A stretch of 64,000 nucleotides of DNA from Verrucomicrobiia bacterium (GTDB taxonomy: Bacteria; Verrucomicrobiota; Verrucomicrobiia; Verrucomicrobiales; Akkermansiaceae). Where the stretch lies: assembly GCA_030431475.1 (NCBI GenBank), contig JAUIJD010000014.1, forward strand, positions 1 to 64,000, in the 5' to 3' direction. Positions within the stretch are counted from its first letter, which is position 1, and each line of letters opens with the position of its first letter. Below are positions 26,537-35,943 of this stretch, piece after piece. The translations under genes and the position numbers were made by a program. Under the pieces are notes generated by a model, which made no database searches, had not been told where the DNA came from, and saw only the letters and a list, made by a program, of their open reading frames with translations.

Positions 26537-26831
26537 GTTCGTCAGACGCGTCGGTGTCGTCGGAGGCGTCCGGGGTCAAGGGCTTTCCGCCCTCGTCTCC
26601 GGACGAGGCGGCGGTGTCGCGAGCGGCGATGGTCTTGAGGCGCTTGCGGGCGGAGCCGAGGACCTCCTCGCAGCGGCGGAGGAGATTCGTGCCCTGCTCG
26701 AAGCGCTCGACCATTTCCTCGAGCGGGAGCGAGTCCTCCTCGAGGGCGGAGACGATCTTCTCGAGCTCGGCCACGGCTTCCTCGAAGCCGGGCTCGTCCT
26801 TGGGCGGGGTGCTGGACTTTTTCCGGGGCAT
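26514..26831 (-). CDS. xseB: Exodeoxyribonuclease VII small subunit
   Basis: A 105-aa cytoplasmic subunit that assembles on XseA to form exonuclease VII, which degrades single-stranded DNA. The core motif runs GFEEAVAELEKIVSALEEDSLPLEEMVERFEQGTNLLRRCEEVL (about 14-58), an almost textbook XseB helix. The tail is longer than in many homologues: about 30 acidic residues (SDDTDASDEHDEIRLF) of low complexity. No xseA is present in the window. The ATG is embedded in the TGATG junction with the upstream membrane-protein gene, and the 3-prime end overlaps dxs by 23 bp, so expression is tightly coupled. Confidence 0.95.
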   Translation of the reverse strand: MPRKKSSTPPKDEPGFEEAVAELEKIVSALEEDSLPLEEMVERFEQGTNLLRRCEEVLGSARKRLKTIAARDTAASSGDEGGKPLTPDASDDTDASDEHDEIRLF

Positions 26832-28672
26832 CAGTCGCGGCTGGGGTCGCGCAGTTGTCCTTCGCTGTAGTAGATCATCTCCTGATTGAGGATCGGGTAG
26901 CGATTGGGGAAGCGGCGGTAGATCTCGGAGATGCTTCCCGCCTTGTCGTAGATGGAGAAGCCGGGGCTCGAGGGGGTGGGGCCGCTGATCGAGGCGACGC
27001 GGCCGTCGAGGACCAGGGCGGCGAAATCGCCGTACTCGGCCTTCACGTCGCTACTGGGCCCCGAGTCCCGCGAGGCGGGGGTGATCAGGATCCCCGAAAA
27101 GCGGGTGCCGAGCTCGGTCGCCTTGCCGTCGAGCGTGAGGAAGTCGTCCTTGGATTTCGGCAACCACAGGCTGTAGGCGTCGGCATACCAGGCGACGGCC
27201 CACGGCTGGTCGGAAACGACGATCTCGGGCTGGCCGGGATCCTTGCTGACCCAGTCGGCCAGTCCCTTTTCCGAGTTGAGGATGAGCGGGTAGTAGGGTG
27301 GCCACTGCGGCCAGCCTCCCTTGTCGGCGGCGAAGTTCAGGTACATCTTCACATCCTTCGGCAGGGTCAGCAGGATCGGAGCGGCTGAGAAGGCGACGAT
27401 GGCGATGTAGTGGGCATTTCGCAGGAAGGGGGCCGAGGAGACGAAGTCGAGCCGGCTCCAGAGGATGGAGAGGAAGGCCAGTCCGTAGGCCGCCATGATG
27501 GGGGCGAAGAGCAGGTGAATCTGGTTGGGGTGGAGCTGGTTGTCGGCCCGGATGCCGAAGATGGCCATGCCGAGCGCGGCGAACAGCCACATCAGCGCGA
27601 TCATCCAGCGGAAGCGGGCGATGGAGGCGCGCTTGAAGGGGTGGAGGAGGGCGACGAAGAACACCGGGGCGGCGAGGATGCCGCCGAGGAAGGGGATGAG
27701 GTCGGTGGCCTGGACCAGGGTGGTGCCGAGGATTTTCAGCAGCAGGCCGTCGATGAGGAGCGGCGTGGAGCTGAGGTCCAGGGTCCGCATGATCGCCGAC
27801 TCCGAGCCGTTGGCGAGGCCGTTGTAGAAGACAAAACGGGCGACGCCGAAGGGCTGGCCCGTGACGTCCGCCATGCGGATCAGCGGGTAGAGCACCGCCA
27901 GGAAGAGGATGGCCAGCGAGGAAAGGGCGACGATGCCCCGGGGGCGGAAGGCGATCGCGGCGTAGATGAGGTAGCCGAAGAAGATCCACGCGGTGATCCA
28001 GTGGGTGAGCACCATCAGCGCGAAGAAGGCGGCGGCGATCAGCGGCGGGACGATGGAGTGGTTGCCCTCCTCCTGGTTCTCGACGGCCCGGTAGGCGAAA
28101 TAGAGGCCGCAGCTGAAGAGGAGCAGCAGCAGCATCTGCGGCAGGCCGCTTTGGGAATACTTCCAGAACAGGTCGCATAGGACCATCAGCAGCGCCGTGA
28201 CGCCGGCGATCTTGGCATCGAAGACGCGGCTGACGAGCAGGTAGCTGACCCCGATCGCCATCAGGAAGAACAGGGTGGAGACGAGGGCGACGACCCGGTC
28301 GAGCGGGTAGATCAGCTCGGTGCTTCCCATGCGCCAGTTGTCGAAGTCGTCGGCGCCCACCAGCTTGAACACGGCCCCGAGGACCAGGGGATTGAGCGGC
28401 GCGTGGTAGGTGTCGCGGAGCCCGACCAGCGGGACGGTGCCCTCGGCCTCGGTCTCCGCCAGGTGGTGCTCGAGCGGGCGGACGAACTTGGTGGTCAGGC
28501 CCTCTCCCCGCGAGACCTGGCGGGCGATCTGCGCCTGATCCATGGCCTGCTCGGTGCCGAGGCCCCGGAAAAGGATGAACAGGTGGACCAGCGCGAGGGC
28601 GAAGAGGATGACGAAGAACAGGATGCGGCGGGTAATGACCGCTCCGTCAAACGAGGCAGAAGGTGGTTTCAT
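26831..28672 (-). CDS. GT-C-like membrane glycosyltransferase
   Basis: An integral membrane protein of 613 aa with about 10-11 hydrophobic helices between residues 15 and 430 and a soluble C-terminal part (about 440-613). The first external loop carries MDQAQIARQVSRGEG followed by TTKFVRP, the acidic position and context expected of dolichyl-phosphate-mannose-dependent (GT39/PMT/ArnT-like) enzymes. This suggests transfer of a sugar from a lipid carrier, but the acceptor cannot be inferred. It sits 15 bp after the NtrC-type regulator gene and overlaps xseB by 1 bp, so it is inside the same operon. Assignment as a glycosyltransferase is from layout and the loop motif only. Confidence 0.7.
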   Translation of the reverse strand: MKPPSASFDGAVITRRILFFVILFALALVHLFILFRGLGTEQAMDQAQIARQVSRGEGLTTKFVRPLEHHLAETEAEGTVPLVGLRDTYHAPLNPLVLGAVFKLVGADDFDNWRMGSTELIYPLDRVVALVSTLFFLMAIGVSYLLVSRVFDAKIAGVTALLMVLCDLFWKYSQSGLPQMLLLLLFSCGLYFAYRAVENQEEGNHSIVPPLIAAAFFALMVLTHWITAWIFFGYLIYAAIAFRPRGIVALSSLAILFLAVLYPLIRMADVTGQPFGVARFVFYNGLANGSESAIMRTLDLSSTPLLIDGLLLKILGTTLVQATDLIPFLGGILAAPVFFVALLHPFKRASIARFRWMIALMWLFAALGMAIFGIRADNQLHPNQIHLLFAPIMAAYGLAFLSILWSRLDFVSSAPFLRNAHYIAIVAFSAAPILLTLPKDVKMYLNFAADKGGWPQWPPYYPLILNSEKGLADWVSKDPGQPEIVVSDQPWAVAWYADAYSLWLPKSKDDFLTLDGKATELGTRFSGILITPASRDSGPSSDVKAEYGDFAALVLDGRVASISGPTPSSPGFSIYDKAGSISEIYRRFPNRYPILNQEMIYYSEGQLRDPSRD

Positions 28673-28687
28673 GAATGGGGAGAGGGG

Positions 28688-30052
<1,365 letters not shown>

Positions 30053-30070
30053 GGGCGGGCGGAGGTTCGG

Positions 30071-30106
30071 GAAATAGGTCCCATGGGTCTTATAGGACCT
30101 ATGGGG
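30071..30106. repeat. Intergenic ATAGGTC repeat between kinase and regulator
   Basis: A 36-bp copy that begins GAAATAGGTCCCATGGG. It contains the inverted pair ATAGGTCC/GGACCTAT and the inner palindrome CCCATGGG. It is the closest match to the copy inside the four-helix-bundle gene. Confidence 0.8.
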
Positions 30107-30130
30107 AAGGATCCGGAGGCATCTGGCGGT

Positions 30131-31294
30131 TCAATCAATATCAATGACGCTGCTCTCCAGGAGGCGGACGGGTTTCGGGCCGCGGGGGAGGTGGATGTGG
30201 ATGGAGGTGCCGACGTCGGGTTCGGATTCGATCTCGATCTCGCCGCCGTGTTCGCGGACGACGCGGCGGACGATGAGCAGGCCGAGGCCGGTGCCGGCCT
30301 GCTTGGTGGTGCGGTAGGGCTCGAAGAGCGAGCCCATCTGCTCGGGAGGAATGCCGGTGCCGTTGTCCTGGATGGAAATACGGCACTCGTAGTCGTTGTG
30401 CCCGGTCGTGATGCGGATCAGTCCCTCCGAGCCGCGGATGGCCTGGTAGGCGTTGCGGATGAGGTTGTAGAAGACCTGCTGGAACTGGGTCGCGTCGAGC
30501 TCGAGCTCGGGGAAGCCGGGTTCGAGGTCGAGTTCGACCTTGATGTCGCGGCTGGAGAGCTCGGGCTCGAGGAGCTTGAGGGTGTCGTGGAGGATCTGGT
30601 GAAGGTCGCAGGCCTCGCGGTCGGGCGTGGTCGGGCGGATCGCCTCGAGAAACTGGCGGAGGATGGTGTCGAGGCGCTGGATTTCGCGGCGGGCGGTGTC
30701 GACGTGCTCCTCGAGCGGTCCGCGGTCGCCGGGCGGGAGCTTGCGCAGCTTTCGCTCGATGAGCTGGAGATGGATGTCGAGCGAGTTGAGCGGGTTGCCG
30801 ATCTCGTGGGCGACGCCGGCGGCCAGCAGGGTAAGCGCGTTGAGGCGTTCGCTCTCAAGGTGGTCCTCGGCCTCACGGCGGGAGGCGGTCTGGTCGCGGA
30901 CCAGCATGACCCAGCCGAAGTTCCCGCCGCTCATGGGCGAGTCGATTGGGGAGAGGTAGAAATTGAGGTAGCGGTTCTCGGGGTAGAACACCTCGAGGTC
31001 GCGCGAGACGGTTTTGCCGGGTTTGGCGAGCGTGTCCCATTCGAGGCCGGGGACGCGTTGCTTGAGCGGCTGGCCGATGATCGCGTCGTCGAGGCCGAAG
31101 AAGCGCTGGGCCGCGCCGTTGATGAAGGTGACGAGGCCGTCCTCGTCCATCACGATGACGCCTTCGTGGAGCGCCTCGAAGACCTGCTCGAGGAAGCCCT
31201 TCTCCCGGATCAGGCGGGAAAGGAGCTGCTGGGCCTCGGCCGGGTCGATGCGGTCGAGGCGGGCGAGGAGCTTTTCGAGGAAGCCGGACTTCAT
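30131..31294 (-). CDS. PAS histidine kinase (NtrB-like)
   Basis: A soluble sensor kinase of 387 aa that is the likely partner of the NtrC-type regulator downstream. A PAS domain spans about 32-140 (VFEALHEGVIVMDEDGLVTF). The HisKA domain has His163 (GVAHEIGNPLNSLDIHL), and HATPase_c has NLIRNAYQAI, DNGTGIPP and GTGLGLLIVRR. There is no membrane segment, so it senses a cytoplasmic signal. The ATG at 31294 was chosen because residues upstream in the same open frame overlap the divergent cutA gene and look random. The 81-bp gap to cutA must hold both promoters. Confidence 0.93.
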   Translation of the reverse strand: MKSGFLEKLLARLDRIDPAEAQQLLSRLIREKGFLEQVFEALHEGVIVMDEDGLVTFINGAAQRFFGLDDAIIGQPLKQRVPGLEWDTLAKPGKTVSRDLEVFYPENRYLNFYLSPIDSPMSGGNFGWVMLVRDQTASRREAEDHLESERLNALTLLAAGVAHEIGNPLNSLDIHLQLIERKLRKLPPGDRGPLEEHVDTARREIQRLDTILRQFLEAIRPTTPDREACDLHQILHDTLKLLEPELSSRDIKVELDLEPGFPELELDATQFQQVFYNLIRNAYQAIRGSEGLIRITTGHNDYECRISIQDNGTGIPPEQMGSLFEPYRTTKQAGTGLGLLIVRRVVREHGGEIEIESEPDVGTSIHIHLPRGPKPVRLLESSVIDID

Positions 31295-31375
31295 GGGGAG
31301 ACGGAAGACTTCGAGACGGAAGACGGGTTCCGTTTCGAAGGTTGAGGGCGGAGCGAGAGTGGCTAGGAAGGGGGG

Positions 31376-31702
31376 ATGAAAGATGAAGTTTTCGTGGTTT
31401 TGTGCACCTTTCCGGATGAGGTGAAGGCGCGACAGATTGGCGCGCTGCTGGTGGAAAGGCAAGTGGCGGCCTGCGTGAACGTGGTGCCGGGGCTGCGTTC
31501 GATCTATCGCTGGCAGGGCACGGTGCACGACGACCCCGAGGTGCTGGCGGTGATCAAGACCACCCGGGCCGGCTATCCCAGACTGGAGAAGCTGCTTCTG
31601 GAAGCCCATCCCTACGACACGCCGGAGGTGCTGGCGCTATCTGTCGAGGCGGGATCGGAGAGCTATTTGAAGTGGGTCGCCGAGCAGTGCGGCTCGGCGT
31701 AG
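31376..31702 (+). CDS. cutA: Divalent-cation tolerance protein CutA
   Basis: A 108-aa protein of the CutA1 family, which folds as a trimer related to PII signalling proteins. The characteristic segments VVLCTFPDEVKARQIGALLV, RQVAACVNVVPGLRSIYRWQG, VLAVIKTTRAGYPRLEKLL and HPYDTPEVLALSVEAGSESYLKWV are all present, covering the whole family length. It is linked to copper or other divalent-cation tolerance in bacteria, but its biochemical role is not settled. It is transcribed alone, divergent from the kinase gene. Confidence 0.95.
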   Translation: MKDEVFVVLCTFPDEVKARQIGALLVERQVAACVNVVPGLRSIYRWQGTVHDDPEVLAVIKTTRAGYPRLEKLLLEAHPYDTPEVLALSVEAGSESYLKWVAEQCGSA

Positions 31703-31983
31703 CCGGCACGTGGATTCGTGTTGATGGCATTTTCAGACGGTGACCCGCCCGGCGCGGCCGGTGGACCTCGATACGCCGGGCGATGGCTTCGGGCTGCAGG
31801 TTCTCCGAAGGGCTGCCTGTACAATCAAGTTTTGCAGGCGGGTGCGCCGAAAGCCTCTTTTCATGGGGAAAACGAGGGGTGATGCTTTCCGAGCATCGAA
31901 CGGGAGGTGGCACGTGGACCGGGAGAGTCCGTCGGGTGCCGGCGGCCCGGTGACCTGCGATCCGCCGACCCCAACTTGCTGTG
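31703..31983. other. 281-bp gap, possible leader of the DUF6288 gene
   Basis: No supported gene. A hairpin GATGCT-TTCCG-AGCATC lies at 31881-31897. Short frames open on both strands (plus 31740-32129; minus 31733-31864, basic and Arg/Thr-rich) but neither shows known family features. The DUF6288 promoter and leader must lie here. Confidence 0.4.
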
Positions 31984-34900
31984 ATGAACGACCTGCTCCG
32001 ATGGACCTTGATTCCGTTCGCCCTGATCGGCGGAATGTTCTCCTGCCCGGGCGTCGAGTCATTGGCGCCGCTGAAGCCGGAGTCGGTTGCCGATGCGGCG
32101 GGAAAGTCGGGAGGTCCGTGGTCGGGTGAAGGAATCGAGGCGGTGCCAGGGCCGGTCGGACGGAGCCTGCGTGTGGATCCCGCGGGACGTCTCCGGAGAA
32201 AGCTGGCGCTGTCGTCGGTGGAGTCCCTCGATGGAGAGACGTGGTTGTGGGGCTCCGTCGGGATCTGGGGAACGGCCGCGGGGGATGAGGACTCCGGGGA
32301 GATCTCGCTGCGATGGCTCGATGGATCCGGACGCGTGCTGGGGGAGGGGGCCTCCGGGGTGGAGGCGGGGGCTCCGGTCATGAGCTGGAGCCGGTATTCG
32401 GGCGAGGCACCGGCACCAAACTACGGCCGGGTCGCCACGCGGGCGACGGACGGCCACCTTTCCAACGAATGGGTATCGACGCCGCGAGATGCCGAGGGGC
32501 TGTATTTCGACCTCGTCCTCTCCAACAAGGAGAAGGTGAAGGGGCTGCGCTATCTGCCGCGGACCGGCCGGCTCGATGCGGGGCAGGTGCTTCGCTACGA
32601 GGTTCTGGTGCCCGACGGCGAAGCAGGGTGGCGTCGTGCCGCGGGCGGGAGCTGGCCCCGGGAAAGGGGCTGGAAGCGGGTGGATTTCCCGGAGCCGTTG
32701 GTGGTCGACCGACTTCGCCTGCGGGCTCTCGAGACCGCCGACCTTCCGGAGAAGCCGGATCAGTTCGCGATGTCCGCGGCAGAGATCGAGCCGGTGTTCG
32801 ATCCGGAGAACTCCACGATCGGGGTCGATTTCGGCTCGGCACCCGCAGAGGTGGTGGTTCCGGTTCCGGCGGCCGAGCTGGCCGCTCTCCGGGGAAAGGA
32901 GATCACCTGCGAGATCGTCAATACCGGGAGGTCGCCCGTCGTCCTCGGCGACGTGATGCTGGGGGAACGCGGGGTGGCGACGCCGGCGCGGGATTTCAAG
33001 GTTCGAAGGAGCCAGTACATCGACCTCAATGCGCTCGGGTTGGTCGGGTTTTCGCAGCCGCACTGGTCGGCGATGCAGGTGCACGAGGTGAGGCCGGACT
33101 CTCCCGCCGCCGGGCTGGTGCCCGGCGAGGTGGTGCTCCGGGTTGATGGCGAGCGGTTCGGGCCGCCGGTATTGAACGCGACCCGCTATCCGCTCGACCG
33201 GGAATGGCTGGAGCGGCATCACGAGCCTTTCGTGGCTCGCCTCTACGCCCGTGCTCTGGCGGAGGGACGGGACCACATGGAGTTCGAGACGTGGGATCCC
33301 CGAACCGGACGGACGGCGAAGCGGGTGGTGCGTCTTCCTCGAACCGAGCCGGGCGACTGGGAGGGGTTTCCGCTGCGGGGAAAGATGGCCGACGAGCTCT
33401 ACGCGGAGTTGATCGACCTGATTGTTCGCGAGCAGCGGGACAATGGAACCTGGGGCAACATGCCGGCGAGCATGGGTGAGGCCTTCGGCATGATGGCGCT
33501 GCTCGGCACCCGGGACCCAAGGCATGCCGAGGTGATCCACCGCACGGCGGGGCACCTTCTCAGCACGCCGCCCAGTGGCGGGTCGAGCCGCTACCTCGGC
33601 TTGTGGGAGATCGCCTTCCGGACGATCGCGCTCGGCGAGTACGCGCTGGCGACCGGTGATCCGCGGGCGATCGCCTGGCTCGACACGACTTGCAACGCGA
33701 TGGTTCAGGGCGCGCACGTGAACCGCTCGAACTACCTGGCCTTCGGCCATGATCGCCGCGTGCTGCCGTATGGAACATCGGGGCTGATCGCTCCGCTTTC
33801 CCACCTGGTGATCGGCGATTCGCTGGCCCGTCGGGCCGGGGTCGATAGCGGGATGGCGCGGGTCTTCGATCCCTACATCCGCGGCGGCTGGGCGTCGAAC
33901 CAACCGGTCGGGAAGCAGTCGCAGGGCTACGGCTCTCCTTCGGGTGGGGGAGGCTCGGATCAAGCGTGGTGCCGCTCGGGGCTGATCGCGCTCAACTGCC
34001 ATCTCCGGGGTGAGAACGACGACATCCGCCGGGGCTTGGTGGCCTTCATGGCCGAACACCATGGATTCATGCGGCGCAGCCACGGCTATGGAAATCCGGG
34101 CGGACACCTCGGGCTGATGGCGCTGGCCGGTGCGGCGCCGGAGCCGTTCGAGGCGGTGATGGATGCGTGGGCGCCGGTGTTTGCCATGCAGTGGATGCGT
34201 GGCGGGGGACTCGGCCACGTCGAGAGCCAGATCACGAACACCTTCGCCAAGAACCCCGCGGCGAGTGCCAAGGTCTTCAACTACTCCTTGGCCGTGGTGC
34301 TGAGCGCGCGCCGGCAGGGGTTGCACGTGACCGGTGCGGACGACCGCAGCTGGCTGCCACTGGCGGAGGACGCGATCCCGCCCGCGCCGATCCTGTATCG
34401 TGACCTCGACGGGATCCGTGAGTTGCGGCGCGCCCTGCTCGACTACGTGACCGCCCGCTACACGACCGACGGCTCCGAACCGACCGCCGGCAGTCCGGTG
34501 TGGTCGCCCGGGACGGAGACCGGCGGCGAGTTTCTGAAGGTCGCCTATGAGGCGGCCAACGGACGCATGGGGCCGTCGGACGGGATCACCACCGATGGCG
34601 AACTCTCGGAGGCCTGGCAGGTGATCGAGGCGGACTGTGGGTTCCCGGATCTGATCCACGGCATCGACGACGTCGGGAAGCTGGCCGTCGAACGAGCCCA
34701 GTATGCTTTCGATGGTGATCCCTCGACCTGGCTGAGGTCCAACGGAGGAATCCGGCCCGAGACCGCCGGCAGCGAAAGTGGCTGGAGCGTGACGCTGAAG
34801 TGGCGTGGGGATGCCACTCCGGCAGCGGTCGCCGGATGGGTTTTTCCGACCGCGCCTTCTGAAAGAAAGGGAGTCGATGACTCGGCGAAGACGGTGCGTG

Positions 34901-35085
34901 TCGAGGCGAGCGACGACGGGGTTTCCTGGAAGGAGGTCATCGAGACCGAGATTCCCACGGACCGTCGCGTTCGGGTCCGAGAGCCGCTCGCGAGCCGGTT
35001 TCTTAGGTTCACCCTGACCTCGCGCTCGGGTGGACTGCTGATCCTGCCCGACGTCGAGTTCATCCCCGACGCGGCTAACCCGTGA
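31984..35085 (+). CDS. Secreted DUF6288 toroid protein with discoidin-like domains
   Basis: A large exported protein of 1034 aa (or 1035 if the GTG at 31981 is used), with a signal-like N-terminus (MNDLLRWTLIPFALIGGMFS). An F5/8-type C (discoidin-like) region lies at about 140-260 and a PDZ-like domain at about 360-430 (MQVHEVRPDSPAAGLVPGEVVLRVDG). An alpha/alpha-toroid region of the DUF6288 type spans about 465-830 (LIVREQRDNGTWG, WEIAFRTIALGEYAL, GGHLGLMAL), followed by a second discoidin-like domain (about 880-1030). Such a layout suggests binding and possibly modification of a polysaccharide or surface ligand, but no catalytic residue can be named. It is monocistronic and overlaps the convergent acylphosphatase gene tail-to-tail by 11 bp. 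Confidence 0.8.
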   Translation: MNDLLRWTLIPFALIGGMFSCPGVESLAPLKPESVADAAGKSGGPWSGEGIEAVPGPVGRSLRVDPAGRLRRKLALSSVESLDGETWLWGSVGIWGTAAGDEDSGEISLRWLDGSGRVLGEGASGVEAGAPVMSWSRYSGEAPAPNYGRVATRATDGHLSNEWVSTPRDAEGLYFDLVLSNKEKVKGLRYLPRTGRLDAGQVLRYEVLVPDGEAGWRRAAGGSWPRERGWKRVDFPEPLVVDRLRLRALETADLPEKPDQFAMSAAEIEPVFDPENSTIGVDFGSAPAEVVVPVPAAELAALRGKEITCEIVNTGRSPVVLGDVMLGERGVATPARDFKVRRSQYIDLNALGLVGFSQPHWSAMQVHEVRPDSPAAGLVPGEVVLRVDGERFGPPVLNATRYPLDREWLERHHEPFVARLYARALAEGRDHMEFETWDPRTGRTAKRVVRLPRTEPGDWEGFPLRGKMADELYAELIDLIVREQRDNGTWGNMPASMGEAFGMMALLGTRDPRHAEVIHRTAGHLLSTPPSGGSSRYLGLWEIAFRTIALGEYALATGDPRAIAWLDTTCNAMVQGAHVNRSNYLAFGHDRRVLPYGTSGLIAPLSHLVIGDSLARRAGVDSGMARVFDPYIRGGWASNQPVGKQSQGYGSPSGGGGSDQAWCRSGLIALNCHLRGENDDIRRGLVAFMAEHHGFMRRSHGYGNPGGHLGLMALAGAAPEPFEAVMDAWAPVFAMQWMRGGGLGHVESQITNTFAKNPAASAKVFNYSLAVVLSARRQGLHVTGADDRSWLPLAEDAIPPAPILYRDLDGIRELRRALLDYVTARYTTDGSEPTAGSPVWSPGTETGGEFLKVAYEAANGRMGPSDGITTDGELSEAWQVIEADCGFPDLIHGIDDVGKLAVERAQYAFDGDPSTWLRSNGGIRPETAGSESGWSVTLKWRGDATPAAVAGWVFPTAPSERKGVDDSAKTVRVEASDDGVSWKEVIETEIPTDRRVRVREPLASRFLRFTLTSRSGGLLILPDVEFIPDAANP

Positions 35086-35350
35086 TGGTGAAGCCCTTCA
35101 CCCCCTCGAGGGGCTGGACGTTCTTCACATGCATGCCCCGGATGTTGTGGGCCATGGGGCTTTCCTCGGCGATTTCCTTGATGAAGTCCTCGACCTCGTC
35201 GGCTTCGCCCATGACCTCGAGCTCGACGGTGCCGTCGACAAGGTTCTTCACCGTGCCGATGACCTCGAAGCCCTTGGCGATGTCCTTGCAGGTGTAGCGG
35301 AAGCCGACTCCCTGGACCCGGCCGTCGAAGATGACGCGTCGTGCGATCAC
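35075..35350 (-). CDS. acyP: Acylphosphatase
   Basis: A small cytoplasmic enzyme of 91 aa that hydrolyses acyl phosphates. The signature RVQGVGFRYTCKDIAK supplies the phosphate loop and the catalytic Arg18, and GTVKNLVDG supplies Asn36. The closing GFTITG is also typical. It starts at GTG 35350 within the four-base GTGA overlap with marC, and no ATG is available near the conserved N-terminus. It is the last gene of a four-gene minus-strand operon. Confidence 0.95.
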   Translation of the reverse strand: MIARRVIFDGRVQGVGFRYTCKDIAKGFEVIGTVKNLVDGTVELEVMGEADEVEDFIKEIAEESPMAHNIRGMHVKNVQPLEGVKGFTITG

Positions 35351-35943
35351 GGGGCCAAGGTTGATTGGTAATCGGCCAGTCCGTCGAGGAACATCTGAAC
35401 GGAGACCAGAATCAGCAGGAGGCCCATCAGGCGCTCCAGCGCACGGGTACCCCTGCGGCCGAGGAACCGCATCAGCAGCGGGGAAAGCAGCAGGATCACC
35501 GCCGAGGCGGTCCAGGCGAGGCCGAGCGCGGCGCCGATCTGCAGCGTCTGCCCGGGAAACTTGGTGGTGGTGAGCAGCAGCAGGGCGATGGCGGACGGTC
35601 CGGCGAACATCGGCACGGCCATGGGAACGATGAAGGGCTCGTCGTCGCCATTCTCGTCGCCGAGCACCGAGCGGGCGGGGAACAGCATGCCGAGGGCGAT
35701 GAGGAAGAGGATGATGCCGCCGGAAATGCTCAGGGCCGGCGGCTCGAGGCCGAGGAAGCCGAGGAAGCGGTCGCCGAGCAGGAGGAAGACGACCATCACC
35801 CCCAGCGCGATCAGCATTTCCCGGATCAGCACCACCCGCCGCCGGTGCTCGGGCAGCTTCGAAAGCAGGGTGTGGAAGACCGCGACGTTGCCGAAGGGGT
35901 CGAAGACGAGGAAGAAGGTGGTGGCCAGCGCGAGCAGGTTCAT
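35347..35943 (-). CDS. MarC family membrane protein
   Basis: A 198-aa inner-membrane protein with six predicted helices in the usual MarC/UPF0056 arrangement. Family landmarks include FLVFDPFGNVAVF near the N-terminus, LSISGGIILFLIALGMLF and VPMAVPMFAGPSAIALLLL. Early claims that MarC is a drug-resistance determinant have not held up, so the function is best left open. Both its start (overlap with the preceding gene's stop) and its end (overlap with the acylphosphatase start) are coupled to neighbours, which places it firmly inside the operon. Confidence 0.93.
   Translation of the reverse strand: MNLLALATTFFLVFDPFGNVAVFHTLLSKLPEHRRRVVLIREMLIALGVMVVFLLLGDRFLGFLGLEPPALSISGGIILFLIALGMLFPARSVLGDENGDDEPFIVPMAVPMFAGPSAIALLLLTTTKFPGQTLQIGAALGLAWTASAVILLLSPLLMRFLGRRGTRALERLMGLLLILVSVQMFLDGLADYQSTLAP

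Noticed and set aside
31733-31864. Basic Arg/Thr-rich minus-strand peptide gene
   Set aside because: No family, no clear start region, and it lies in the probable promoter area of the DUF6288 gene.
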